Counted from the stretch's first letter, positions 1 through 8,835 are shown. The stretch is DNA of 64,000 bases from Pseudomonas promysalinigenes (GCF_014269025.2 NZ_CP077094.1:868001-932000), one strand, 5' to 3'. Made by a program: numbers and translations. The notes: generated by a model from the letters alone, not told the origin.

Positions 1-412
1 TGAAGTTGTCGCGCTGCAGGGTGCTCAGCACATCGCCTGCGGTGATCAGCTCACCGGAAAGGTGACTGGTGATGATATGGCGCAGCGTCGCGATATCGCG
101 AGGTTCGAGGTTCTGGAACTGCGCGCCGGTGCGGCCGGTGGCGTTGTCATAAGCGCGCACCTGGAACTCGATGTCCATCGACAGGCCCAGGTTGTCTACC
201 GTGAACTGCAGGCGACCGCGCAGCACTTCACCGACCGACAGCGGCTGCTTGCTGTGGAAACTCAGGCCGCCGGCAGACAGGTCATCGACCTTCACATCCT
301 GAGCCTGGCGGTCTTTGTCCAGAAAGCGCAACTTGGCCGGGATGCGCACCCGGGCGTGTTGGCGCTGGGCTTCGGACTCATGCACGACGTTGACGTTCAC
401 GGCGGTATTCAT
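1..412 (-). CDS. alg44: Alginate biosynthesis protein Alg44, PilZ domain end only (partial)
   Basis: The N-terminal 137 residues of Alg44 are visible; the gene runs off the left edge. Alg44 is an inner-membrane component of the alginate polymerase that binds cyclic di-GMP and activates the glycosyltransferase Alg8. The start is the ATG at 412, giving MNTAVNVNVVHESEAQRQH. A PilZ domain is seen directly: the RxxxR motif (RQHAR, about residues 17-21) followed by DDLSAGG (DxSxxG), the two cyclic di-GMP contacts. It lies 37 bases downstream of alg8 on the same strand, the usual operon order algD-alg8-alg44. No internal break is seen in the visible part. The family call is firm from the PilZ motifs and position; the periplasmic part cannot be judged. 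Confidence 0.93.
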   Translation of the reverse strand, partial: MNTAVNVNVVHESEAQRQHARVRIPAKLRFLDKDRQAQDVKVDDLSAGGLSFHSKQPLSVGEVLRGRLQFTVDNLGLSMDIEFQVRAYDNATGRTGAQFQNLEPRDIATLRHIITSHLSGELITAGDVLSTLQRDNF

Positions 413-449
413 CTTGGTTTGTTCCTGTTAATTCCGATCCGGGTTGGGC

Positions 450-1931
450 TCACACGACCATGAACAGCACAGCAACGAAAATGCTGGCAGCCGAGAAGGT
501 CATGGTCCGCGAGGACCAGGTGTTGAACCATTGTTGAAAACTGGCGAGGTCACGCTTGAGGGCAGTCGGTTGGCGGGTCCAGGACTGCTTGTCGAGGCGG
601 AAGAACACATAGATTTTCATCAACGCGCCGACGATCTGGTTGTAATAGAGAATCAGCGGGTAGGCCGGGCCCACGTTGTGCCCAGAGCACAGCAACATGA
701 TGGTGAGGATCAGGCGAGTGATGCCGATCCACAGCAGGTAGACCAGCAGGTACGCCATGCCGAATTTGAGGCTGGCGATCACCGCCACGGTCAGGCCGAG
801 CAGGCTGGTCCACATCGACACCCGCTGGTCGAACAGCACGATGCTGGTGAACAGCCCCAGGCGGCGCAGACCAAGGCCCAGCGCCCGGGAGTTCTGCCGC
901 AGGTTGTTGCCATACCAGCGGTACATCAGCTTGCGGCTGGCCTTGAGGAAGCTCTTTTCTGGCGGGTGCTCGACCGTGTTGATCGCCGCATCTGGCACGT
1001 AGAAGGTGTCGTAGCCAAGGCGCATCAGGCTGAACCAGCTGGACTTGTCGTCACCGGTGAGGAACTTGAAGCGGCCCAGGCGCCAGTGCATCAGCGAGTC
1101 GCTTTCGACGTCGGCGATGAACTCGGGGTTGGTCACCACGCTGGCGCGGAACATCGACATGCGCCCGGTCATGGTCAGCACGCGCTTGGACAGGGCCATG
1201 GAGCACATGTTGATGTGGCGTTGGGCGAAGCGCAGCTTGTGCCATTCGCTCATGATGTAGCCGCCGCGCACCTCGCAGAACTCGTTGGTGGTCAGGCCGC
1301 CGACGTTGGGGTACAGCTTGAACCACGGCACGGTCTTGCGAACTACGCCTTCGCCGAGCACGGTGTCACCGTCGATGACTGCCACTACGGCGTTCTCGTC
1401 GGGCAACATCCGCGAAATCGCTCGAAAACCATAAGCCAGGCCATCGCGCTTGCCGGTGCCAGCGATGCGCACGATATCCAGGGTGACATGGGAAGGGGGG
1501 TTGTATTTGGCCCACAGGCTCTTGACCAGAAGCTCATCGGACATCTCCACCAGCGAGCACACCACGGTGGTGGGGTAGCCGCATTCGATGGCTTCGCGAA
1601 TCACCGAGCTGTACACCTGAGCGGTGGTCAGTGCCTCGATACGAAAGCTGGTGACCATCAGGTAGACGTGCGATGGCGCAGCGGCATCGCCCATCTTCTG
1701 CACCTTGCGGCGCAGGTAGGGGTACACGCCGTACAGGAAGATCATGCCGCGGATGAAGTGAGTGGCGCCCATGGAATAGCGCCAGATGCCGACTGCGCCG
1801 ACCAGGAAGATGAAGTGCTTGGACTGCGAGTCGAAGATTTCGGCTGGCAGGGCCAGGGCGATCAGCATGAGCAGGCTCATGTAGAGCAGCCACCCGGCGC
1901 ACTGCAACAGCACTGTCTGGAGCCTTTGCAT
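450..1931 (-). CDS. alg8: Alginate polymerase glycosyltransferase Alg8
   Basis: Alg8 is the inner-membrane family 2 glycosyltransferase that polymerises GDP-mannuronate into polymannuronate. The product is 493 residues from the ATG at 1931 ([19 protein letters not shown]), which matches the family length and has GGATG a few bases upstream; an ATG three codons earlier (1940) is also open. Membrane segments are visible at the N-terminus (about 8-30 and 38-60) and near the C-terminus, flanking a cytoplasmic catalytic domain with the acidic motif [11 protein letters not shown] and later [13 protein letters not shown]. It follows algD after a 73-base gap that contains a strong hairpin, and precedes alg44. 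Known partners are Alg44 and the periplasmic alginate complex. Confidence 0.95.
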   Translation of the reverse strand: MQRLQTVLLQCAGWLLYMSLLMLIALALPAEIFDSQSKHFIFLVGAVGIWRYSMGATHFIRGMIFLYGVYPYLRRKVQKMGDAAAPSHVYLMVTSFRIEALTTAQVYSSVIREAIECGYPTTVVCSLVEMSDELLVKSLWAKYNPPSHVTLDIVRIAGTGKRDGLAYGFRAISRMLPDENAVVAVIDGDTVLGEGVVRKTVPWFKLYPNVGGLTTNEFCEVRGGYIMSEWHKLRFAQRHINMCSMALSKRVLTMTGRMSMFRASVVTNPEFIADVESDSLMHWRLGRFKFLTGDDKSSWFSLMRLGYDTFYVPDAAINTVEHPPEKSFLKASRKLMYRWYGNNLRQNSRALGLGLRRLGLFTSIVLFDQRVSMWTSLLGLTVAVIASLKFGMAYLLVYLLWIGITRLILTIMLLCSGHNVGPAYPLILYYNQIVGALMKIYVFFRLDKQSWTRQPTALKRDLASFQQWFNTWSSRTMTFSAASIFVAVLFMVV

Positions 1932-1963
1932 GTTCAGCATCCGTGGAAAATTCGGGAAAAGGT

Positions 1964-1995
1964 GGGCAGCGGTGGTGGGGAGGCCACCGCTGCCC
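1964..1995 (-). promoter_or_regulatory. Perfect 12-bp hairpin between algD and alg8
   Basis: On the minus strand GGGCAGCGGTGG (1995-1984) pairs perfectly with CCACCGCTGCCC (1975-1964) around an 8-base loop, and is followed by ACCTTTTCCC. It fills the space between the algD stop and the alg8 start. A leaky intrinsic terminator or an mRNA processing and stability element that sets algD above the polymerase genes would fit; the T run is short. The structure is seen; the function is inferred. Confidence 0.55.
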
Positions 1996-2004
1996 GATCA
2001 GGCA

Positions 2005-3321
2005 TTACCAGCAAATGCCTTCGGTACGGCTGGTGGAGCAGCTGGGCTTGCTCATGAAGCCGACCAGGTCGATCACCTGCTTACCGGCCGGCGCTTGCTC
2101 GGCCAGGGCACGGAACTGCTCGTCACGGTTGCCCAGGACGATGATGTCGGCGTTGTCGATGACCTTCTGGAAGTCGGCGTTGAGCAACGACGACACGTGC
2201 GGAATCTTCGACTCGATGTACTCTTTGTTCGCCCCATGCACGCGGGCGTACTCGACGTTCTCGTCGTAGATGTCCAACTGGTAGCCTTTGCCGATCAAGC
2301 GTTCGGCCAGCTCTACCAGCGGGCTTTCCCGCAGGTCGTCGGTGCCGGCCTTGAAGCTCAGGCCCAGCAGGGCAACCCTGCGCTTGTCGTGGGCTTCGAT
2401 GATTTCGAAGGCGTTCTGGACCTGCGACTCATTGCTGCGCATCAGCGAGTCCAGCAGAGGTGCCCGTACATCGAGGGAGGCGGCGCGGTAGGTGAGGGCA
2501 CGCACATCCTTGGGCAGGCACGAGCCCCCGAAGGCAAAGCCTGGGCGCATGTAGTACTGGGACAGGTTCAGCACTTTGTCCTGGCAGACCACTTCCATCA
2601 CGTCACGGCCATCGACGCCGACGGCTTTGGCGATGTTGCCGATTTCGTTGGCGAAAGTGACCTTGGTGGCGTGCCACACGTTGCAGGTGTACTTGATCAT
2701 CTCGGCCACTTCGATCGGCTTACGGATGACCGGGGCATCGAGTTCTTCGTACAGTGCCTGCAGCACGTCGCCGCTGGCGGTGTCCAATTCACCGATGACG
2801 GTCATCGGCGGGTGGTCGTAGTCCTTGATCGCGGTGCTTTCACGCAGGAACTCCGGGTTCACTGCTACGCCGAAATCCACGCCAGCTTTCTTGCCCGAGC
2901 AATCTTCCAGAATCGGAATCACCACATTCTTCACGGTGCCTGGCAGCACGGTGCTGCGCACTACGATGGTGTGGCGGCGCTGGCTGTCACGCAGCACGTA
3001 GCCGATTTCGCGGCACACCGACTCGATGTACTCAAGGCCCAGGTCGCCGTTCTTCTTGCTTGGCGTACCTACGCAAATCATCGAAACGTCGCTGGCGCGA
3101 ATGGCCTCGGCGAAATCGGTGGTGCCGCGCAGTCGGCCATTGGCGATGCCTTGTTGCAGTAGTGCTTCCAGGCCAGGTTCGACGATGGGCGACTTGCCCT
3201 GGTTGATCAGGTCGATCTTGGTCTTGGACACATCCACACCAATCACGTCATGGCCCCGCGCCGTCAGGCAACCTGCACAGACTGCACCCACATAACCCAA
3301 ACCAAAGATGCTGATACGCAT
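2005..3321 (-). CDS. algD: GDP-mannose 6-dehydrogenase AlgD
   Basis: AlgD oxidises GDP-D-mannose to GDP-D-mannuronate with two NAD+, the committing step of alginate synthesis in the cytoplasm. The protein is 438 residues from the ATG at 3321, which has AGGTGA five bases upstream; a GTG three codons earlier is possible but less likely. The N-terminal Rossmann motif GLGYVGAVCAG (residues 7-17) binds NAD, and the nucleophile Cys268 lies in GFAFGGSCLPKD, as in the P. aeruginosa enzyme. The C-terminus ends in EGICW as in known AlgD proteins. It is the first gene of the alginate operon and has a leader of about 430 bases from the candidate AlgU promoter. I see no frameshift or missing active residue. 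Confidence 0.97.
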   Translation of the reverse strand: MRISIFGLGYVGAVCAGCLTARGHDVIGVDVSKTKIDLINQGKSPIVEPGLEALLQQGIANGRLRGTTDFAEAIRASDVSMICVGTPSKKNGDLGLEYIESVCREIGYVLRDSQRRHTIVVRSTVLPGTVKNVVIPILEDCSGKKAGVDFGVAVNPEFLRESTAIKDYDHPPMTVIGELDTASGDVLQALYEELDAPVIRKPIEVAEMIKYTCNVWHATKVTFANEIGNIAKAVGVDGRDVMEVVCQDKVLNLSQYYMRPGFAFGGSCLPKDVRALTYRAASLDVRAPLLDSLMRSNESQVQNAFEIIEAHDKRRVALLGLSFKAGTDDLRESPLVELAERLIGKGYQLDIYDENVEYARVHGANKEYIESKIPHVSSLLNADFQKVIDNADIIVLGNRDEQFRALAEQAPAGKQVIDLVGFMSKPSCSTSRTEGICW

Positions 3322-3761
3322 CGCTATCACCTCATGTGTTTATCACGCCAGCTCCTGAAGAAGAGCCGGACTGGGTTGATTAACAACAGTTTTCGGGCGC
3401 ACGGTTACATGGCGAAATGCACACTTCGCCGAGCGCAGGCATGAATAAATCCGTCATGCACAATGTCGTGCACTAAAAGTTGGCAGTTATTCGCCGGTTA
3501 TCTAAAGGCGTGCCCTGAAATGCAGCCGTCCTTTCTGCAAAGCGCAACTAGACGCTTTGCTGTGCTTGTTCTTTCAAATGGAAAAACCTATTGAAATCAA
3601 CCACTAGGACGATTCTGAGGGCGCGTCATTCCTCTATTGAGGCGGGTTCTGAAAAGACCCGCTGCACCTTTTGAAGTTAATCAGGCAGAAAAAAGAGTTC
3701 TGCCGGTTGTCATCTGTAAGTCATTTCTCACAACCTGAGGCCATGAAATTCGTTACGGCAC

Positions 3762-3789
3762 TATGAGCGGTCACTTGCGACAGAAGTTC
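3762..3789 (-). promoter_or_regulatory. Candidate AlgU (sigma-22/RpoE-type) promoter of algD
   Basis: Reading the minus strand, GAACTT (3789-3784) is followed after 17 bases by TCATA (3766-3762). This matches the AlgU pattern GAACTT-N16/17-TCnnA of algD promoters. Transcription would begin near 3755, leaving a leader of about 430 bases before the ATG at 3321, similar to the long algD leader known in P. aeruginosa. The sequence match is direct; use in this strain is inference. Confidence 0.6.
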
Positions 3790-3958
3790 CTGGGTGGCTT
3801 CGGAACGCATGAAAGATTTCTAAATAATTTTTCAATGATAAATACTTTCAATTTGATAGCACACAGCAGTTTTACCCCCAGCCATAAAGGGGCAAACTGA
3901 GCGAGGATATTGTTCTGCTATCACCAGAAATTTTTTTTCAAAATTCGTCAAAAAAGGT

Positions 3959-3967
3959 ACGAACGGT
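3959..3967 (-). promoter_or_regulatory. AlgR-like binding site upstream of algD
   Basis: ACCGTTCGT on the minus strand matches the core of the AlgR box ACCGTTCGTC, with A instead of C as the next base. It lies about 205 bases upstream of the predicted algD transcription start. AlgR is known to bind far-upstream sites at algD in P. aeruginosa, so the location is reasonable. Only one such box was found by eye. Confidence 0.4.
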
Positions 3968-4082
3968 CTCAAGACAGGTAGCGGCCAGAGGTGCGGAGTC
4001 GAATTTTTGGCGTCTTTATTTTGGCATGATGGCACTGTGAACAGTTGTGCCAATGGGGTGGCGAGCATTTCGCAACACTCGT

Positions 4083-4109
4083 AGCCTCAAAAATACTAAG
4101 GCTTTTTTT
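4083..4109 (+). terminator. Terminator-like hairpin with T run, no gene upstream on this strand
   Basis: AGCCT (4083-4087) pairs with AGGCT (4099-4103) and is followed by a run of T to 4109. Read on the plus strand this looks like a weak intrinsic terminator, but no plus-strand gene precedes it. It could end an unrecognised small RNA or be chance in AT-rich DNA. Confidence 0.3.
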
Positions 4110-4167
4110 GGCTTGCCGTTAAGCCTTCCGGACGCTCCGAAGAGCTGTCCATGAACGATGGAACGTC

Positions 4168-4485
4168 TTGGGCAGCCCACACCAATGGCCACTGGGGGCG
4201 TCTCAACCATTGAGCACATGGATAAGGCGTGAAGGCTTGTTTTCCATACCCGCAAGCCAATCCTGCGCCATCGTCGGTGCGTCCGGCTCTGGCAAACGCA
4301 CACTGCTCCACTTCTTAGGCCTACTCGATCAGCCTTGTGGCGGTGCGCACCTGCTGTACGGGAGCGCGATGGCCTGTGCCGACGCCGATCAGCGGGCTAT
4401 CGAACGCAACCGCCTGATGCGTCCGATGCACCGCGCAAAGTGCCTGTGGTGCCTGGTTCGATGGGATTGCAGGGCATCGAGGTGA
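4168..4485 (+). pseudogene. Remnant of an ABC transporter ATP-binding subunit (MacB/LolD type)
   Basis: The reading frame carries LFSIPASQSCAIVGASGSGK followed by RTLLHFLGLLDQP, then LLYG and ADADQRAIERNR. This is the Walker A region and following helix of a MacB/LolD-type ABC ATPase, in which GASGSGKST is expected; here the serine after the lysine has become arginine (GKRT), which should damage nucleotide binding. Homology starts near 4234 and fades after about 4420; the Q-loop, signature and Walker B motifs are absent. No ribosome site suits the ATG at 4168. The piece is a decayed fragment of a longer export gene next to the alginate regulatory region. That it derives from a MacB-like export system is inference from the local motif only. 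Confidence 0.65.
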
Positions 4486-4519
4486 ACGGGCTGCAGGGTG
4501 GGTATGTAATGCGCGCGCC

Positions 4520-4536
4520 GAGCCGCCAAGCGGCTC
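4520..4536 (-). terminator. Hairpin downstream of yaaA
   Basis: GAGCCGC/GCGGCTC form a perfect 7-bp stem with a 3-base loop, starting 10 bases past the yaaA stop on the minus strand. There is no clear T run, so it may be a weak terminator or a 3' end stabiliser. Confidence 0.35.
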
Positions 4537-4545
4537 CTGCGTCAA

Positions 4546-5325
4546 TCACTCAGCCGAATGATCGCGCAAGAACACCAGATGATCCGCTTTGGATTGCTCG
4601 GCGCTGTAATAGTAACCCTGCACATCGAAGCGCTTGAGTTGCTCAGGGTCGTTGACCTGCTCCTGAATCACGAAGCGGCTCATCATGCCGCGGGCTTTCT
4701 TGGCGTAGAAGCTGATGATCTTGTATTGGCCGTTCTTCAGGTCTTTGAAATCGACGTTGATCACCCGAGCCTTCAGCGCGCTGCGCTTGACCGCATTGAA
4801 ATACTCGTTGCTCGCAAGGTTCAACAGCAGGTCGTCGCCTTGTTCGGCCAGGGCCTGGTTCAGCCACTCGCTGATGCGCGTACCCCAGAAGGCATACAGG
4901 TCCTTGCCGCGGGCGTTGGCCAGCTTGGTGCCCATTTCCAGGCGGTAGGGTTGCATGAGGTCGAGCGGGCGCAGCAGGCCGTAGAGGCCCGAGAGCATGC
5001 GCAGGTGCTGTTGGGCATAGCTGAAGTCGTCCTCACCGAGGGTTTCGGCATCGAGGCCCGTGTAGACGTCACCCTTGAACGCCAGCAACGCCTGCTTGGC
5101 ATTGGCCGGGGTGAAGTCTGGGGTCCAGCTGCCGAAGCGGGCAGCATTCAGGCCTGCAAGCTTGTCGGACAGGTGCATCAGCTCGCTGATCTGCGCTGGC
5201 GATAACTCCCGCAGTTGCTCGATCAGTACCTGGGAATCGTCCAGGTATTGCGGCAAGGTGAACCGCTGAGTCACTGGGGGGGTGTCATAGTCGAGGGTCT
5301 TGGCGGGGGAAATCACCGTCAGCAT
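4546..5325 (-). CDS. yaaA: Peroxide stress resistance protein YaaA (DUF328)
   Basis: The 259-residue product starts [17 protein letters not shown], the hallmark of the YaaA/DUF328 family. YaaA is a DNA-binding cytoplasmic protein that lowers intracellular unincorporated iron and limits damage during hydrogen peroxide stress in Escherichia coli. The ATG at 5325 has AGGAG nine bases upstream; the open frame extends 26 codons further but that part has no family similarity. Conserved stretches include [31 protein letters not shown] and [21 protein letters not shown]. It is divergent from the deacetylase-like gene, sharing a 137-base intergenic region. No OxyR site was identified. Confidence 0.95.
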   Translation of the reverse strand: MLTVISPAKTLDYDTPPVTQRFTLPQYLDDSQVLIEQLRELSPAQISELMHLSDKLAGLNAARFGSWTPDFTPANAKQALLAFKGDVYTGLDAETLGEDDFSYAQQHLRMLSGLYGLLRPLDLMQPYRLEMGTKLANARGKDLYAFWGTRISEWLNQALAEQGDDLLLNLASNEYFNAVKRSALKARVINVDFKDLKNGQYKIISFYAKKARGMMSRFVIQEQVNDPEQLKRFDVQGYYYSAEQSKADHLVFLRDHSAE

Positions 5326-5462
5326 CGGTTCGGCTCCTGAAGTCGATTCGGTGAATTCTACGGGCCGCGGCCAGTAACGCCAAACTATGGCGACAATAGT
5401 CACAGACCATCGCCGAAGCAGGCGCTATAGTGCGCGTTTTGGCCATCACGGAGAGACCGATC

Positions 5463-6590
5463 GTGCGCATTGCCGGGGCCTTGCTGGCCACCCTGTTGAG
5501 CCTGGCGGCCCAGGCCGCACCCATACCCCCGGCCAGCCTGGACCGCAGTCTGTGGCCCGAACAACTGGACAGCCCGGCTTTGTTCGACGTTGCCTCTCGG
5601 GCAGAGATCCTGTCGTTTGCCCGTGTGTTGCATGAAAGCGAGCTGCTCGATGACGCTGCGCTGGCGGCGCGCCTTGGCTTACGCCAGATCAATCTGCAGA
5701 AAATTCGCGCCGTGCGCGCGCAAATGTGGCAGCGCTTGTGGTTGGGTTATCAACAGGCGCAGCTGAGCTGCGAACAGGATGCTTCTTTCTGCTATCTGCT
5801 CGAATCCATGGCCGATTTGCGCACCACGGCTGCTACATTTGCCACAGACGTCGGCAAGTTCTACACCGGCTGGATCGAACCCAGTTATCAGTTCCACGCC
5901 CGCTATCTGGATGAGCAACTGCGCAAGGCCGCCTTGCTGGGGCAGACCAGCAGCGAGGTCGAACGGCTATCCAGCCGTGAGCGCAATGGTGATGAGCTCA
6001 ACGACCGCATGTTCCTATTGACCTTCGTCGGTGGCCCGACGCCTGCCGGCGGTAGTACCGATGCGCTCACCCGCTACCTGCGCAAGCAGAAACTGCAAGC
6101 TACGTTCTTTGTGCTGGGCACTCGCTTGCAGCAGCGCCGCGATGCGGGCCCGGCCAATGCGCTTGGCCAGCTATACGCCGGCCAGTGCGTCGGGATACAG
6201 GGTTGGGAATACCGCTCTCATGCCCAGTGGCAGGGCTGGCAGGACTCGATCAGGCGGGCTCAGGCCCAGGTTCAGGCTGACCTGCCCGCCCAGTACGTGC
6301 CGCTGTTCCGCCCGCCCTACGGCCAGCGCCGTGCTGACGGCGAAGCGTTCATGGCTAGCCAGCAATTGCAGGTATCGTTGTGGGATATCGATGCCCAGGA
6401 TGATGGGCCGCTGTCTGCCGAGGCGTCGGCCCAGCGTGTGGTGACCTTGATGCTGCTATGGCGTAAAGGTGTGATCCAGCTGCATGACACCCTACCTAAG
6501 GCACAGCCAGCGCTGGAGTGGTTGCTGCGCAGCACGGCCCAGAGCGGTATCGGCTGGGAGGGTTGTCACGATTACGCGCAGCGCCAATAG
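5463..6590 (+). CDS. Polysaccharide deacetylase-like (NodB-homology) exported protein, probably inactive
   Basis: The likely start is the GTG at 5463, with GGAG upstream and a signal peptide directly after it (VRIAGALLATLLSLAAQAA); a GTG at 5430 in frame is the alternative. The mature protein has an N-terminal helical region of about 165 residues and then a NodB-like domain. Motif 3 (RPPYG, about 283-287), the WDID segment and motif 5 (LHD, about 340-342) are present. Motif 1, normally TFDDGP, reads TFVGGP here, and the HxxxH metal motif is not present, so the catalytic base and metal ligands are missing. It may be a carbohydrate-binding or structural protein. It stands alone between yaaA and phoH. 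Confidence 0.85.
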   Translation: MRIAGALLATLLSLAAQAAPIPPASLDRSLWPEQLDSPALFDVASRAEILSFARVLHESELLDDAALAARLGLRQINLQKIRAVRAQMWQRLWLGYQQAQLSCEQDASFCYLLESMADLRTTAATFATDVGKFYTGWIEPSYQFHARYLDEQLRKAALLGQTSSEVERLSSRERNGDELNDRMFLLTFVGGPTPAGGSTDALTRYLRKQKLQATFFVLGTRLQQRRDAGPANALGQLYAGQCVGIQGWEYRSHAQWQGWQDSIRRAQAQVQADLPAQYVPLFRPPYGQRRADGEAFMASQQLQVSLWDIDAQDDGPLSAEASAQRVVTLMLLWRKGVIQLHDTLPKAQPALEWLLRSTAQSGIGWEGCHDYAQRQ

Positions 6591-6873
6591 CCGGTATGAC
6601 TTCTGACTGTAGTCGCGTATCGCCTCGCCGCCAAGCCCTGATCGTCAATCGGAAAAATAAACTTCAAAAACACGTAAAAATGCTTTTTAGAGTCATCGCT
6701 TTTGCGGTATGAAGAAACCAGACAGCCGATCCCTGCAGCACAGGTGGCGTCATCCAGGCCCACTTTGCCAGGTACGCTTCCCGCCCGTAGCAACGCGGAT
6801 ACGGGAAGAACGGCGGTCACTCTGCGGCGTGTCACAGCACGCGCCGTGTGGCTTCGACATAAGGTGACCGAGT

Positions 6874-8268
6874 ATGGATGACCAAGGACGCACCACTTCC
6901 TCCAGCAAGCCAATCCTGTATGTGCTCGATACCAACGTCCTGATTCACGACCCCAACGCATTACTCAACTTCGAGGAGCACCACGTCGCCATTCCCATGA
7001 CGGTGCTGGAGGAACTCGACAAGCTCAAGACCGGCAAACAGAGCATCGCGGCAGAGTGTCGCCAAGCCATCCGCCTGATCGACCAGACACTGGGGGATGC
7101 CTCGCCCAGCGTCGTCGAGCAGGGCGTACCGATTCAGCGCGGCAAGAGCGGGCCAAAGGGTTACCTGTCGATCTTGATGAGCCCGCGCAACGAGCCCAGC
7201 AAGTTACTGTCCGAACACCTCAACGACAACATCATCATCAACACCCTGCTGGAAGTCCGTAGCCGGCGCACCGACCTGGACGTGGTGCTGGTCACCAAAG
7301 ACATCAACATGCGTCTGAAGGCGCGAGCCTGCGGGATCGCGGCCGAGGACTACAGCACCGACCAGCTGGTCGATGACGTGTCCTTGCTCTCCAAGGGCTA
7401 CCATTCGGTCACGGGCTCGTTCTGGGACCGGGTAAGCAAGGTCGATACCCGCCAGGAGCGCGGCCGTACCTGGCATCGGGTGCAGATGATCGAACACCTG
7501 CCGGCGGTGCACGTCAACGAGTTCATCATCGATGAGCAAGGGTTCGTCGGCTGGGTCAAAGGCATACGCAACGACGAACTGCTGTTGCTCGACCTTCATC
7601 AGGAGCCATTGCTGCACCAAGAAGCCTGGGGCCTCAAACCGCGAGATATCCACCAGAGCCTGGCGCTGTTCGCCTTGCTCGACCCGGATATCCACCTGGT
7701 CAACCTGACCGGTGCGGCGGGCTCGGGCAAGACCATCCTGGCGCTGGCTGCGGCCATCGAGCAGACCATGGTCAGCAAGCGTTACCGGCGCATCATCGCC
7801 ACCCGCAGCGTGCAGGGGCTTGACCAGGAGATCGGCTTCTTGCCGGGCACCGAGGCGGAGAAAATGGAGCCCTGGCTGGGCGCCATCACCGACAACCTCG
7901 AAGCGTTGCACATGGACGATGAGAGCACTCACGGCAGCGTCGAATACATCCTCGAACGCGTGCCGCTGCAGTTCAAGTCGCTGAACTACATCCGCGGGCG
8001 CAGTTTCCAGCAGAGCCTGATCCTGATCGACGAATGCCAGAACCTCACGCCGCACCAGATGAAAACCATCATCACCCGCGCCGGCTCCGGTTCGAAGGTG
8101 GTGTGCCTGGGTAACCTGGCGCAGATCGACACGCCGTACCTGTCTGCGACCAGCTCCGGCCTGACTTACCTGACCGAGCGCTTCAAGGACTTCCCCCATG
8201 GCGTGCACATCACCCTGCAAGGTGTGCCACGTTCGGTGCTGGCCGAGTACGCCGAGTCGCATCTGTAA
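6874..8268 (+). CDS. PIN domain-PhoH ATPase fusion protein
   Basis: A 464-residue protein with an N-terminal PIN nuclease fold (YVLDTNVLIHDPNAL, about 16-30, with later acidic residues in TKDINMRLKA) and a C-terminal PhoH-type P-loop domain (GAAGSGKT near 280, Walker B ILIDECQN near 384). PIN-PhoH (YlaK type) proteins are RNA helicase and ribonuclease proteins in other bacteria; the substrate here is unknown. The ATG has AAGGTGA in front. A hairpin terminator follows, so it is probably monocistronic. This is distinct from the shorter PhoH/YbeZ protein found with ybeY. The upstream 283 bases hold no gene that I can recognise. Confidence 0.92.
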   Translation: MDDQGRTTSSSKPILYVLDTNVLIHDPNALLNFEEHHVAIPMTVLEELDKLKTGKQSIAAECRQAIRLIDQTLGDASPSVVEQGVPIQRGKSGPKGYLSILMSPRNEPSKLLSEHLNDNIIINTLLEVRSRRTDLDVVLVTKDINMRLKARACGIAAEDYSTDQLVDDVSLLSKGYHSVTGSFWDRVSKVDTRQERGRTWHRVQMIEHLPAVHVNEFIIDEQGFVGWVKGIRNDELLLLDLHQEPLLHQEAWGLKPRDIHQSLALFALLDPDIHLVNLTGAAGSGKTILALAAAIEQTMVSKRYRRIIATRSVQGLDQEIGFLPGTEAEKMEPWLGAITDNLEALHMDDESTHGSVEYILERVPLQFKSLNYIRGRSFQQSLILIDECQNLTPHQMKTIITRAGSGSKVVCLGNLAQIDTPYLSATSSGLTYLTERFKDFPHGVHITLQGVPRSVLAEYAESHL

Positions 8269-8276
8269 CCCACATG

Positions 8277-8298
8277 GCCGGGCGGCCCCCCGCCCGGC
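8277..8298 (+). terminator. Terminator of the PhoH gene
   Basis: GCCGGGCGG (8277-8285) pairs with CCGCCCGGC (8290-8298), followed by ATATTTG. The hairpin starts nine bases after the stop codon. Confidence 0.6.
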
Positions 8299-8364
8299 AT
8301 ATTTGCGCTGCGCAATCCTGACCCACGGGTTTACACTCTCTGTTCCCTTCACAGGAGCTGAGCA

Positions 8365-8835
8365 GTGCTGACTCATCTTGATTCCCAGGGGCGCGCCAAT
8401 ATGGTCGACGTCACTGAAAAGGCGGTAACCGAACGCGAGGCGGTGGCCGAGGCGCGGGTGCGCATGTTGCCGCAGACTTTGCAGATGATCGTCGACGGCG
8501 AGCATCCCAAAGGTGATGTGTTCGCCGTGGCGCGCATCGCCGGTATTCAGGCGGCGAAGAAGACCAGTGATTTGATCCCGTTGTGCCATCCATTGATGCT
8601 GACCAGCGTCAAAGTCGAGCTGAACGCCGAAGGCCCAGATGCAGTGCGCATTGTGGCCCGCTGCAAGCTGGCGGGCCAAACCGGTGTCGAGATGGAGGCA
8701 CTGACCGCCGCCAGCGTCGCTGCACTGACCCTTTACGACATGTGCAAGGCCGTGGACAAAGGTATGGTCATCGAGCAGGTGCGCCTGCTGGAGAAGGTCG
8801 GTGGCAAGAGCGGGCACTACAAGGTGGAGGCATGA
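8365..8835 (+). CDS. moaC: Cyclic pyranopterin monophosphate synthase MoaC
   Basis: MoaC converts 3',8-cyclo-7,8-dihydroguanosine triphosphate, made by MoaA, into cyclic pyranopterin monophosphate, an early step of molybdenum cofactor synthesis. The 156-residue product begins with GTG at 8365 ([16 protein letters not shown]) with AGGAG upstream. Family motifs seen are [33 protein letters not shown] and the C-terminal KSGHYKVEA. It overlaps moaD by four bases, so moaC, moaD and moaE form one transcript. moaA is not in this window. Confidence 0.97.
   Translation: MLTHLDSQGRANMVDVTEKAVTEREAVAEARVRMLPQTLQMIVDGEHPKGDVFAVARIAGIQAAKKTSDLIPLCHPLMLTSVKVELNAEGPDAVRIVARCKLAGQTGVEMEALTAASVAALTLYDMCKAVDKGMVIEQVRLLEKVGGKSGHYKVEA

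Larger units (their letters stand above)
3322..4167. other. Long non-coding region upstream of algD
   Basis: About 850 bases without a convincing gene. It is more AT-rich than its surroundings, mainly at 3820-3960 (runs of A and T). It contains the algD leader, with a hairpin GCGGGT/ACCCGC at 3642-3662, the AlgU-type promoter, the AlgR-like box and, near its far end, a plus-strand terminator-like hairpin. Short open frames here (for example 3832-4068 minus) lack ribosome sites and coding-type composition. Large regulatory regions are known for algD, with sites for AlgR, AlgB, AmrZ and IHF; apart from the AlgR-like box I could not place those by eye. Confidence 0.7.

Noticed and set aside
444..2057. 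Long plus-strand open frame opposite alg8
   Set aside because: It mirrors the alg8 and algD coding strand, is His/Gln/Val-rich in the way antisense frames of high-GC genes are, and has no ribosome site.
3832..4068. Minus-strand 78-codon frame upstream of algD
   Set aside because: It crosses the AlgR-like box in AT-rich regulatory DNA, with no ribosome site or recognisable protein.
7204..8817. 537-codon minus-strand frame opposite phoH and moaC
   Set aside because: It is antisense to two well-supported genes and has the composition of a third-position GC shadow.
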